A DNA stretch of 64,000 bases. Origin: Sulfurospirillum cavolei (GTDB lineage Bacteria > Campylobacterota > Campylobacteria > Campylobacterales > Sulfurospirillaceae). Positions 16,711 through 25,782 of the stretch are shown here, piece by piece; position 1 is the first letter of the stretch, and every line of letters starts with the position of its first letter. Below the pieces are notes generated by a model that saw only the letters and a list, made by a program, of their open reading frames with translations, ran no database searches and was not told the origin of the DNA. The stretch lies in contig NZ_AP014724.1 of the NCBI RefSeq assembly GCF_001548055.1, positions 682,001-746,000 of the forward strand. The letters are read 5' to 3'. The position numbers were made by a program, and so were the translations under genes.

Positions 16711-19048
16711 CTATGGCATCGAGATAGGTTTTTTCCCTTGTAGGAAGCGTTCTAACTCCTCTTTTAAAAGCGGTTTTGCGAAATAGTATCCTTGAAAAAG
16801 ATCGCATCCCAAAGTGCTCAAAAGCTCTTTTTGCGCTTGAGATTCAACGCCTTCGGCAACGACGCGCATCCCGAAATTTTTCGCAATCGCTATGATGTTG
16901 CGTACCGTACTTGCCGATACGTCATCCTTTAAAATTTCGTCGATGAAGCTTTTGTCGATTTTGAGCTCATCGATGGGAAGTTTGCGTAGCATGCTCAAAG
17001 AAGAGTACCCCGTCCCGAAATCGTCCATCGAAATTTGAATGCCCATCGTTTTAATCTCTTGTAAAAGCGGCACTAAAAAATGAAGATCTTCGATAAAGAG
17101 ATTTTCCGTGACTTCCAGCGTTAACGAAAGCGACCTAATGTGCGTTTTTTCAATCGTTTCGATTAGATGTCGTAAAAAAGAGGGGTCGGTAAATTGGCGT
17201 ACCGAGATATTGATCGAGACGCAAAAATCGTATCCGAGGCGTTGATGTATGTCGTGCATTTGCGTACAAACGCTTTCAAGAATAAAACGTCCGATGTTCG
17301 GCATTAAACCCGAAGCCTCCGCCAAAGGAATAAACAAATCGGGCGCAACGGAACCTAAGTGTGCGTTGTTCCATCGTACCAAAGCTTCGACCCCGTGAAG
17401 CCTCTCTTGCGCGTCGACTTGGGGTTGGTAGACCATAAAAAGTTCATGATTGTCGAGGGCTTTTCGTAACTCTTGTTCGACGTGAACGTTACGTAAAAAG
17501 CCTTCTTGCATCGTTTCGGCAAAAATATGCGCACTGTTTTTGAGTTTTTTGGAAGCGTAAAGGGCAATATCTGCCGCGCGCATTAACATGTCAAGGTCTT
17601 CCCCGTGTTGAGGGTACAGTGCAATGCCGACGCTAGCACCGACCGTGAAACGTAACGTATCGATCGTATAAGGCTTGGAAAGGGTTTCGATGAGGTGCGT
17701 CGCAAAATCGAGTACCGCTTGCTTTTCAGACAGCTGCGTGAACAGTATAAATTCGTCGCCGCCGTAACGGATAATTTCGGCGTCGGAGGGCAGAAGCGTT
17801 TTTAAACGGTTTGCGATCGCGACCAAGAGCCTATCGCCGTAGTGATGTCCGAAGCTATCGTTGATATTTTTAAAATGGTCCATATCGATATATAAAAGCG
17901 TAAACGGAGGTGCGTCTTTTGCGATTCGGTTTGAACTCACGGTTTGTTGTAAATAGTTGCGGTTGGGTAAGTCGGTGAGTTGATCGTGCGTCGCTTGGTA
18001 CGTTAAATCCGCACGGCGCTTGGATTCTGCTTGCGCAATAAAGAGGAACAGAAGGTAAAAAACCGTACCGAAAAGAAGGAAAACGCCTGCATACAGTCCG
18101 AGCGTTTCCATAAATTCTCCCACAATAACGTCAAAAGAGGTTTGTGCCACGATCCAAAGTTTATACTGGGCATTGTATTTCAACGAAGAGAGGTAGCGAC
18201 GAGAATGTTCGTCTTGATAGCGAAACGACACCAAAAGTTCGTTGTTTTGCAACGTTTGAGGATTGAGCCCGTATGTATCGAAAATCGTGGTCCAAATACG
18301 CTCCATCGTCTCGGGAGGAAAAGGTTTTTGATAGGTTCGGTTGTATTCGTCGTGCTCTTGTGAAAGGTACTGGAGATACAAATCACTCTCTCGAATGATC
18401 GAAACGACGAGATTTTGGCGATAACGCACCGTGCTAATCAGGCGGTCGAACGTGCTGGTGAGTTTCAAAAGCGCGGTCATGACAAACAGAGGTTTTCCCT
18501 CGGTGTCGCGAATCGTTTTACGAATCGGCATCGCCCATTTTTGAAGTTCGGGCGTAAAATTAGGTACGACCGAAAACCATTCCATGGTGTGAAAGTGCGT
18601 CCATAAAAGAGGCATAACTTTCGGGTCTATTTTTGAGATTGGGAATACGCGCGGGATCGCTATCGGAACTACCGTAGAGAAAAACACCCTCGGGCGTCGT
18701 GACGCCGAATGCCAAAACGTCGGGGTTGTCTAAGAGTGCTTTGGCGTATTTGCCGATACCGGAGGGGTGATGTACGTAACGGTCTTCTTCGGCAATAGCC
18801 GCGCCTAAAACGTCCATCAAACGCTCTTGCGTATCAAACAAAGAGTGGGTTGCGTTGGCGATCAGTTCGACGGTGTTTTCTTGCGCAATTTGGTACTTTA
18901 AAGAGATGTTTTGCCATTTAAAATAGCTGAGTAAAAGAAATAAGATAACGGCGGTTAAGGTTAAGCTGTAAAAAATCAACCAAATATTTTTTTTGAAAAG
19001 TGCCACCAAGTGTTCCTTAACACAATCTGCGTGCATTAATTGTAGCAT
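16711..19048 (-). pseudogene. GGDEF-EAL protein split by a one-base frameshift
   Basis: The N-terminal part (19048 to 18560, 162 residues) has a membrane helix and the start of a periplasmic Cache-like sensor and ends at an early TAA. The rest of the sensor, a second helix, a GGDEF domain (intact GGDEF) and an EAL domain (EALVRW, DDFGTGYSSL) continue in another frame to 16711. Removing one T from the TT at 18560-18561 joins the frames smoothly through GRTYFTPELQKWAMPIRKT, so a single inserted base is the only defect. Both enzymatic domains look active in sequence. It may be a recent mutation, a sequencing or assembly error, or a phase-variable site; the run is too short to favour the last. 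Confidence 0.8.
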
Positions 19049-19126
19049 TTTTTAGTCTGATTGGGCGATAAATCAAGATAAAAGAACCTTAATGGTATAA
19101 TCCGCGAAAAACTAAAGCGAGTATGT

Positions 19127-20722
19127 ATGGTCGAAGTCAACAATCTAACGATGCGCTTTTCGCATCAGCTTTTATTTGAAAATATCAATCTGAAATTGGA
19201 CAAAGGAAAACGCTACGGATTGATCGGCGCAAACGGAGCGGGTAAAACAACGTTTTTAAAAATTTTATCGCGCCAAATCGAGCCGACCAGCGGCAATATT
19301 TCAATTGAAAACGGTCTTCGCGTCGGCGTTTTAAACCAAAACCAGTATGCGTTTGAAGAGTACACCCTCAAAGATGCGGTTATGTACGGCAATAAAAGAT
19401 TGTACGATGCAATCAAAGAAAAAGAGCATTTGTACGCAACGGGCGATTTTAACGACGATAAGGTCAACGACCGATTGGCGGAATTGGAGATTGTCTGTGC
19501 CGAAGAAGATCCGACCTATGAAGTGGACGTCAACATCGAAAAGATTTTAGCCTCTTTGGGTTTTACGGTCGATATGCACGACATGTTAATGAGCGAACTT
19601 ACCGGCGGCGATAAATTTAAGATTTTGCTGGCACAAGTGCTCTATCCTAAACCGGACGTTTTGTTTCTTGACGAGCCGACCAACAACTTAGACTTGGAAG
19701 CGATTTCGTGGTTGGAAGAACAGTTGGTTCGCCATGAGGGTACTATGGTCGTTATTTCGCATGATAGACACTTTTTAAATGCGGTCGTGACGCATATTTT
19801 AGACGTCGATTTTAAAAAGATTCGCGAATTTACGGGCAATTACGACGAATGGTACATGGCGGCAAATTTGATCGCCAAACAGCAAGAGATGGAGCGCGAT
19901 AAAAAGCTCAAAGAAAAAGAGGAGCTCGAAGCGTTCGTGCGCCGTTTCTCCGCCAACGCGTCTAAAGCAAAACAAGCGACCTCCCGTCAAAAACGTCTTG
20001 AAAAGCTCGATATTGCCGACATTCAAACCTCTTCGCGAAGGGATCCGAGCATCGTGTTTCGCATGGGGCGCGACATCGGTAACGAAGTCTTGGAAGTCGA
20101 AGGCATTGAAAAAAGTTACGGTGATCAAAAAGTGTTGCATTCGGTTTCGTTTAAAGTCGAAAAAGGCGAAAAAATCGCGTTAATCGGTCATAACGGCGTG
20201 GGAAAAACGACGTTGTGCAGCATCATCATGGAGCAATTGGAGAAAGACGCCGGAACGATTAAATGGGGCGCGACGATTATCCCGAGCTATTTCCCTCAAA
20301 ATACGACCGATATGATTAACGGTGATTTGCAGTTGTTTGAGTGGTTACAACAATTTGACGACAAAAAAGATCTGGACGAGATTCGTAAATGTTTGGGGCG
20401 AATGTTGTTCTCGGGCGAAGAGCAAAAAAAAGGCGTCGGACAACTCAGCGGCGGGGAAAAACACCGTATTGGACTTTCGAAAATGATGTTGGAAAAAGGC
20501 AACTTTTTAGTCTTGGACGAGCCGAACAACCACCTCGATCTTGAGGCGATTATCGCTTTGGGCGAAGGACTTTTCAAATTTCCCGGCAACGTGATTTGCG
20601 TCACGCACGATCGCGAACTGATCGACGCGTTTGCCAACCGAATTATCGAACTTCACGCCGATGGAAGTATCATCGATTTTAAAGGCAATTACGAAGCGTT
20701 TCGAGAGACGTATGGCCGATAA
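19127..20722 (+). CDS. ABC-F family ATPase (YbiT-like)
   Basis: 531 residues with two ABC domains and no membrane segment: Walker A motifs GANGAGKTT (about 37) and GHNGVGKTT (about 356), signatures LTGGDK and LSGGEK, and Walker B/DEPTNNLD and DEPNNHLD. The charged interdomain linker (KEKEELEAFVRRF) is characteristic of ABC-F proteins, which act on the ribosome in translation or antibiotic protection. Length and motifs fit the YbiT subgroup. A consensus -10 TATAAT lies at 19096-19101. The stop overlaps the start of the next gene. Confidence 0.9.
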   Translation: MVEVNNLTMRFSHQLLFENINLKLDKGKRYGLIGANGAGKTTFLKILSRQIEPTSGNISIENGLRVGVLNQNQYAFEEYTLKDAVMYGNKRLYDAIKEKEHLYATGDFNDDKVNDRLAELEIVCAEEDPTYEVDVNIEKILASLGFTVDMHDMLMSELTGGDKFKILLAQVLYPKPDVLFLDEPTNNLDLEAISWLEEQLVRHEGTMVVISHDRHFLNAVVTHILDVDFKKIREFTGNYDEWYMAANLIAKQQEMERDKKLKEKEELEAFVRRFSANASKAKQATSRQKRLEKLDIADIQTSSRRDPSIVFRMGRDIGNEVLEVEGIEKSYGDQKVLHSVSFKVEKGEKIALIGHNGVGKTTLCSIIMEQLEKDAGTIKWGATIIPSYFPQNTTDMINGDLQLFEWLQQFDDKKDLDEIRKCLGRMLFSGEEQKKGVGQLSGGEKHRIGLSKMMLEKGNFLVLDEPNNHLDLEAIIALGEGLFKFPGNVICVTHDRELIDAFANRIIELHADGSIIDFKGNYEAFRETYGR

Positions 20723-21050
20723 AAAAGCCCCTTTTACGATCGGCTCGTCGTTAGATTGTATTCAAGCGTGGGAAATGGAGGAAGAAAAGTCCTCCGTGCT
20801 TACATGTGAGTTTAAAGAGCCTTGCAAGCACCTTTTAGTCATGCATATGGAAAAACGCCAAGGCAAGCCCGTCAGTATCGTGGAGCCTTTTTTTCTAGGC
20901 AAAGAGGCGTTGAGCACTTTGTGTTCGCAGTTGAAAAAAAAGTTGGGAATCGGCGGTACATGTAAAGACGATCGATTGGAATTTCAAGGCGAATGCCGCG
21001 AAAAATTAAAAGTATTACTGCAAGCACAAGGATTTCGTTTTAAAGGATAA
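20712..21050 (+). CDS. SUI1/YciH family translation factor
   Basis: 112 residues. The ATG at 20712 lies inside the end of the ABC-F gene (11-bp overlap), so the two are translationally coupled. The C-terminal GGTCKDDRLEFQGE and LLQAQGF match the bacterial YciH/eIF1-like family, proposed to affect start-codon fidelity. An open frame extends further upstream, but that part lies within the ABC-F gene and is not family-like. Pairing with a ribosome-acting ABC-F protein supports a translation role. Confidence 0.82.
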   Translation: MADKKAPFTIGSSLDCIQAWEMEEEKSSVLTCEFKEPCKHLLVMHMEKRQGKPVSIVEPFFLGKEALSTLCSQLKKKLGIGGTCKDDRLEFQGECREKLKVLLQAQGFRFKG

Positions 21051-21053
21051 ACA

Positions 21054-21968
21054 GTGTCGACTCTTTTAATCAATGCGTTGTTGCCGATTGCTTTGATTAT
21101 CTTTACGGGCTACCTTTTTAAGCATATGAAATTTCCTACGGCGGATTTTTGGCCGAAGATGGATCGCTTTACGTATTACGTTTTGATGCCTTCGTTGTTG
21201 GTTTATGAACTCGCCGTCGCCAAAATCGACGTGAGCCATACGGTCAATTTGGTGGTAATCAGTTTGTCGGGAATTTTTATCGTTTTGGTACTATTGATGT
21301 TGCTTAAGGGCGTTTTTCATTTTGAAAACCGAGCGTTTACCTCGATCGTTCAAGGCGGCATTCGTTTTAATACCTACGTTCTTTTGGCTCTGGTCAATGC
21401 GCTTTACGGCGCACAGGGCTTGGTTTTAAGCGCAATCGTCATCGCATTTGCGATTCCGTTCATCAACGTCTTGTGCATTAGTGTTTTTGCGATTTATACG
21501 CGCGAGGGAACGTTTTCGATGAAACGTTTTTTGACGACGGTCGTGAAAAATCCTCTGATCGTCGCATGTGCGATCGGCGGATTGTTAAACGTGCTTGGAA
21601 ACCCTTTGCCGACTTTTATGCTTAAAAGCATTGCAATTATCAGTCATGCGGCGTTGCCGATGGGGCTTTTATCGGTCGGCGTGGGATTGGAGTTAAAGCA
21701 TCTAAGTCATGCTAAAAAAGCTCTGGTCGTCTCTTCGAGTGCTAAATTGGTCGTTTTCCCGCTGATTGCCTACGCTTTAGGAACATTTACGGGATTAAGC
21801 GGTATGAGTTTGAGCATCGCCGTTATTTTCGCTTCGATGCCTACGGCAACGTCGGCGTATATTTTAGCACGCGAAATGGGTGGAGACGTCAGCTTAATGG
21901 CGTCGATTATTACCGTGCAAACCTTGACATGTATGGGAACGCTTTTTTTGATTCTTCCGTTACTCTAA
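21054..21968 (+). CDS. AEC family transporter (auxin efflux carrier type)
   Basis: 304 residues with about ten hydrophobic helices in two halves and conserved AEC features: FKHMKFPTADFW near the N terminus, NP(L) in VKNPLIVACAIGG, and SMPTATSAYILA. GTG start, 3 bp after the YciH-like stop. Family members move organic acids or amino acids; the substrate cannot be read from sequence. The 3' end overlaps the convergent RCK gene by 9 bp. Confidence 0.83.
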   Translation: MSTLLINALLPIALIIFTGYLFKHMKFPTADFWPKMDRFTYYVLMPSLLVYELAVAKIDVSHTVNLVVISLSGIFIVLVLLMLLKGVFHFENRAFTSIVQGGIRFNTYVLLALVNALYGAQGLVLSAIVIAFAIPFINVLCISVFAIYTREGTFSMKRFLTTVVKNPLIVACAIGGLLNVLGNPLPTFMLKSIAIISHAALPMGLLSVGVGLELKHLSHAKKALVVSSSAKLVVFPLIAYALGTFTGLSGMSLSIAVIFASMPTATSAYILAREMGGDVSLMASIITVQTLTCMGTLFLILPLL

Positions 21969-22658
21969 ACAAAAATCCGTCTTAAAACGACGAATCTCGC
22001 TCCTTGAACCTATAACGACAAGAACGTCTCCGGCATCGAGCTTATGCGTATGGCCTTCGGTAATGAAAATAAATTCCTTGTTGAATTCTTTATCGTGGAG
22101 TCCTAACAGTAACATGTTATACGCTTTCCATGCGGAATATTGACTCAAAAGCGTACCGTTGAGAGGCGACGTCTCGGTCACGGTCAGTTGCGCCATATTG
22201 ACGTCTTCTTCTCCAAAAATCGTCGTTTCGACGATTTGCATGACTTCGGGTTGCGTAATAAGCTTGTAAATTTTTTTACCCGTAATTTGGTAAGGATCGA
22301 GAATGGTCGTCGCTCCGGCAATTTCGAGCTTATGAACGGCATCTTTCGTGTGCGTGGTCGCAATGATAGGAACGTTCGGATCGATAGCGCGCACGGAAAG
22401 GGTTAAAAAGACGTTGTGCACGTCGTCGTCAAAAAGGCAAAAGACGAAACCGACGTTTTGAGCGATACCGAGCGATTCAAGCGCATCGTCGTCGCCGTAG
22501 TCGCAGACGATCAGATCAAATCCCTCTTTTTGCGCTTTGACAAGAGCCGCTGGGTCGTAATCGACCAGCCTGAACGCGTAGCCTTGTTTTTTGAGTTTTG
22601 TCGCAATTTCTAACGCCGTACGGCTAAAACCGAAGAGTAAAATCAAAGCATCGTTCAT
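21960..22658 (-). CDS. TrkA-N/RCK domain K+ regulatory protein
   Basis: 232 residues: an N-terminal Rossmann RCK_N domain (LLFGFSRTALEIATKL) and a C-terminal TrkA_C-type domain (GHTHKLDAGDVLVVIGSRSE). It likely binds nucleotide and gates a K+ channel. Its start overlaps the stop of the channel gene by 4 bp (ATGA), and that channel has its own RCK domain, so this protein probably completes a heteromeric gating ring. Confidence 0.85.
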   Translation of the reverse strand: MNDALILLFGFSRTALEIATKLKKQGYAFRLVDYDPAALVKAQKEGFDLIVCDYGDDDALESLGIAQNVGFVFCLFDDDVHNVFLTLSVRAIDPNVPIIATTHTKDAVHKLEIAGATTILDPYQITGKKIYKLITQPEVMQIVETTIFGEEDVNMAQLTVTETSPLNGTLLSQYSAWKAYNMLLLGLHDKEFNKEFIFITEGHTHKLDAGDVLVVIGSRSEIRRFKTDFCLE

Positions 22659-24217
22659 TCGCGACTCCTCTTCTCGTTTTGTTTGCGAAAAGCGTTAATA
22701 GCGTGTTTACGCCCCATGACGATGAGGCTGTCGTGTGGTTGCAAGACAAAATCGTCCGCAGGGTTGAAGAAGAAGTATTTTTCACATGTACTTTCGTCTT
22801 GACGTACGATACCGAATAAGAGCAAACGCCTAGAGGATAAGCTCAAAGCGGTAACCGTTTGGCGGTTAAAAAAAGAGTATTCATGCACAAAAATACTTTC
22901 AAAAACAATACCCGTATTTTCGCTAAGTATTCCTTCCAACGCGGCATACGAAACCGGTTGGGTTACCAGTTGCGCACCCAGAAGGCCGATCGTTTCATCG
23001 GCACTAAACGCATAATTTGCACCGGCAAGCAAATACTTTTTCTTGTGCGCCGCTTTAATGACGCGCGCGATAATCGTCGCGTGAGGACTTAAGCTTCGAG
23101 CACTCAGCGTGATAAAAATATTCAGTTCGTCGCTGTTGGTCGCACAAATAATATGCGTCGCACGCTTCTCGATACCGAGCGTTCCTAAGAGCTTGCTTTT
23201 GGAAGCGTCGCCTACGATACCGATCAATCCGCGTTCTTGCGCAAGTTTGATTTTCGCGGCGTCCGTATCGATAATCACCAAGGCGTTTCCGTCTTCATGG
23301 AGCATTTTAGCAACGACTTCGCCGACCCTTCCGTAGCCGCAAATCAGAATATAGCGTTCAAGTTTTTCGATGTCGTAGTAAAGACGGTTCTCTTTTAGCT
23401 CGACGAGTTTGTTTTGAAACGACGAGACGATAATGGACGTTAAAAATGCCAATACGCATACGCCGAGAATAATCAACACCATCGAAACCGCCATACCTTC
23501 TTGGGTCAACGGGACGATGTCGCCGTATCCGACGGTTCCCATCGTGACGATCGACCAATAAATGGCATCAAAAAGCGTGTTGATTTTCGGATTTTGGTTG
23601 GTTTCGAAGATATAAATCGCCGAACTGCCCGCAAAGATAACAAAACCCGCAAAAATCGCCAAAGTCAACAACTCAAATTTCTTTTCGTGCAAAATGGCGG
23701 CAAAGGTTTTCATACTTCTGGCATAGCGAAAGAGCTTAAAGATACGGAACAGAAGAAAGATACGCAAAAATCGAAGCGGTCGGTAGCTTGGAAGAATCGC
23801 TAAAAGATCGATAATCGCTAAGGGCGAAAAGACGTAATCCAATTTTTTACGAACGACTTTGACAAGCGCGCGTCCTAATGAAAAAGGAAGGTTGTTTTTT
23901 AGTGCGTATTCGTAGTCTTCGATAACAATCGCATGGCTATCGGAATAGATCCAAAATCGTAGAAGGTACTCTAAAATGAAGATGAAAAGCGATCCTTGAA
24001 TGATCCATTCAAGGATGGATTCATCGGGATGCTTGACTTCGTAAAGCAGGCACAACACGCTTAAAACGACCAAAAAAACCATGAAAATATCAAAATAAAA
24101 TTTGATTTTGGAATGCGGGTACTCTAAAAGCGTGCGTGCGGCTTCTTTCAAACGTCGGTAAGAAACGCTGGTGTCGAGAAAGTAAGCGAAACGAATCACT
24201 AAAGCGGCCAATGACAC
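22655..24217 (-). CDS. Voltage-gated-like K+ channel with RCK domain
   Basis: 520 residues. Six transmembrane segments with an Arg-rich S4-like helix (RPLRFLRIFLLFRIFKLFR), a pore loop with selectivity filter TVGYGD at 228-233, then a cytoplasmic TrkA_N domain (CGYGRVGEVVA) and a TrkA_C-like tail. It should pass K+ and be gated by ligand or nucleotide. Coupled to the RCK gene downstream; 38 bp upstream on the same strand is the SelW-like selenoprotein gene. Confidence 0.88.
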   Translation of the reverse strand: MSLAALVIRFAYFLDTSVSYRRLKEAARTLLEYPHSKIKFYFDIFMVFLVVLSVLCLLYEVKHPDESILEWIIQGSLFIFILEYLLRFWIYSDSHAIVIEDYEYALKNNLPFSLGRALVKVVRKKLDYVFSPLAIIDLLAILPSYRPLRFLRIFLLFRIFKLFRYARSMKTFAAILHEKKFELLTLAIFAGFVIFAGSSAIYIFETNQNPKINTLFDAIYWSIVTMGTVGYGDIVPLTQEGMAVSMVLIILGVCVLAFLTSIIVSSFQNKLVELKENRLYYDIEKLERYILICGYGRVGEVVAKMLHEDGNALVIIDTDAAKIKLAQERGLIGIVGDASKSKLLGTLGIEKRATHIICATNSDELNIFITLSARSLSPHATIIARVIKAAHKKKYLLAGANYAFSADETIGLLGAQLVTQPVSYAALEGILSENTGIVFESIFVHEYSFFNRQTVTALSLSSRRLLLFGIVRQDESTCEKYFFFNPADDFVLQPHDSLIVMGRKHAINAFRKQNEKRSRE

Positions 24218-24255
24218 AAGGCGTTCCTTAAAAATTAACGTGATTACGCAAGACG

Positions 24256-24501
24256 TTAAAAAGACGTTTTGCGTAGGAGCGTCGCGATTTCTCCGATTTC
24301 GGGAAAACGTTCAACTTCGGTTCCGATTTTCTCGGTTTTAGAAAAAATGACGACATTATCGACGACGACATCGAAAAAGCCGCCCGTTTTAGGGCTCAAG
24401 GTAATGGAAGCATTTGGAAATGCTTGTAAAATTTCTTCTTTCACACGGAAAGCTCTTGGCATATATCCTCAACGCGTACAATAATAAATCGTAACGTTCA
24501 T
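24256..24501 (-). CDS. SelW-like Rdx selenoprotein (in-frame TGA = Sec)
   Basis: Reading from the ATG at 24501 gives 81 residues with one in-frame TGA at 24469-24471: MNVTIYYCTRUGYMPRAF. The CxxU motif directly after the first beta strand is the redox site of the SelT/SelW/SelH/Rdx thioredoxin-like family, and the rest (FPNASITLSPKTGGFFDVVV) fits SelW. AAGGAA lies 7 bp upstream of the ATG, 17 bp after the EAL-HDOD stop. Starting instead at the ATG at 24462 would lose the first strand and the redox motif. SelW-like selenoproteins are known in Campylobacterota. Possible role: thiol redox. Confidence 0.85.
24438..24471 (-). promoter_or_regulatory. Candidate bacterial SECIS element
   Basis: Starting 16 nt after the TGA on the minus strand is a hairpin: CTTTC, loop CGTGT, GAAAG. 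Position and a GU-containing apical loop agree with bacterial SECIS elements recognised by SelB. The stem is short (5 bp), so this is a candidate only. Confidence 0.5.
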
Positions 24502-24517
24502 GATCGGTTCCTTATCA

Positions 24518-25747
24518 TTAATGTTCTGTTTCTTCGACAAAGACGAGTGCTTTGGTGCATGCTTCGTAGAGCTGATCGGTCGTAAAGCAACGCGTATCGT
24601 TGATGGTATCGGCAATCTTTTGAGCATCGTTGGCATGGTTCATCTCAATTGCGATTTGCAATAAATTGCCTAAAAACCCCTCTTTGCGCAATAATGCGAT
24701 TTTGATTTCGTCGTCTAGATGAATATGCGCCAAAAATTCTTCCATCGAAACGTTGAGATAGGCGTCGATGAGCGAGAGACTTCCGGTTAAAAACGCTTGG
24801 TTGGCATACTCTTTTTTATTGCAAAGAAGCGTGAGCTCTTCCATGACTTTAGCGCGAAATTTGGCATTGTTAAACAACTCGCCTCCGAAAGGGCGATGGT
24901 TCGGCGTCATATACAAAAAAAGTCCGAGCCACGAAAGCAGCTTTTTAGGACCGAGTAACAATACCATCTGTTTGATCGAGCTAATCTTATTTTTAAAATG
25001 GTAGGCACCAGAGTTGACATGTCGTAACAGATTGTAGACCAAATCCGGACATGTCGCAAAACGACTCGCGATAAAGGTCGCGTCGCTGTCTTCGTGAATG
25101 CAGTTCATCAATTGAATGGCACTGAGCGTGTTAGGCTCGATCTTGCGACCGCTTAGGATAACGGGTTTTTCAAAAAAATAGCCTTGGTAAAACGTAAATC
25201 CGTGGTGAAGACAGGCCTCATGCTCTTCATAAGTTTCGATCTTTTCCGCCAATAAAGGGATATTGTAGTGCGCCAGTTTTGCAACGGCTTGCGGAAGATT
25301 TTCCAATCCGATGGCTTGAATATCGACTTTGATAAAATCGATGTAGGGGAAAAGAGGTTCATAGGCTTTAAACATCGCTTCGCTGCAATCAAAATCGTCT
25401 AGGCTCAGTCGGTACCCCAATGTTCTTAAATGCTTAATGCGCTCGTACAATGCCAAGGAAATTTGCGTATGTTCTAGGATCTCAAACCCGAAATACTCTT
25501 TGGGGAGCAGTAAAATCGCGTCGCTAAAAATCATCGTCTCGTCGACGTTGATAAAACCGAACTTTTGTCCGATAATAGGAGAAAGTCCGATATTATGGAT
25601 AATATTTACAATGACGCGTGCGGTCGCCTTGGCGTTGTCCATAAAGGTCGCAAGGTTTTGCGTATCGCACGAGCGGTACAGCAATTCATAGCCAAAACAA
25701 GCCCCTTCGGTGTTAAAAATGGGCTGCCTACCGACATACGTGCTCAC
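24518..25747 (-). CDS. EAL-HDOD signalling protein (YuxH-like)
   Basis: 409 residues: an N-terminal EAL-type fold starting YVGRQPIFNTEG with the catalytic EAL replaced by ELL, so c-di-GMP hydrolysis is doubtful, followed by an HDOD domain (about 200-390; LLRHVNSGAYHFKNKISSI, VLLLGPKKLLSWL). Such proteins act as c-di-GMP or protein-interaction adaptors. It is the first gene of a minus-strand run with the selenoprotein and K+ channel genes. Confidence 0.85.
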   Translation of the reverse strand: MSTYVGRQPIFNTEGACFGYELLYRSCDTQNLATFMDNAKATARVIVNIIHNIGLSPIIGQKFGFINVDETMIFSDAILLLPKEYFGFEILEHTQISLALYERIKHLRTLGYRLSLDDFDCSEAMFKAYEPLFPYIDFIKVDIQAIGLENLPQAVAKLAHYNIPLLAEKIETYEEHEACLHHGFTFYQGYFFEKPVILSGRKIEPNTLSAIQLMNCIHEDSDATFIASRFATCPDLVYNLLRHVNSGAYHFKNKISSIKQMVLLLGPKKLLSWLGLFLYMTPNHRPFGGELFNNAKFRAKVMEELTLLCNKKEYANQAFLTGSLSLIDAYLNVSMEEFLAHIHLDDEIKIALLRKEGFLGNLLQIAIEMNHANDAQKIADTINDTRCFTTDQLYEACTKALVFVEETEH

Positions 25748-25782
25748 GAATCGTTCCTTTCAAGAGAGATCAAGACCTACGT

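Noticed and set aside
18560-18687. Programmed frameshifting or Sec readthrough in the GGDEF-EAL gene
   Set aside because: The stop is TAA, and no slippery heptamer or downstream structure is evident; a plain one-base insertion explains it.
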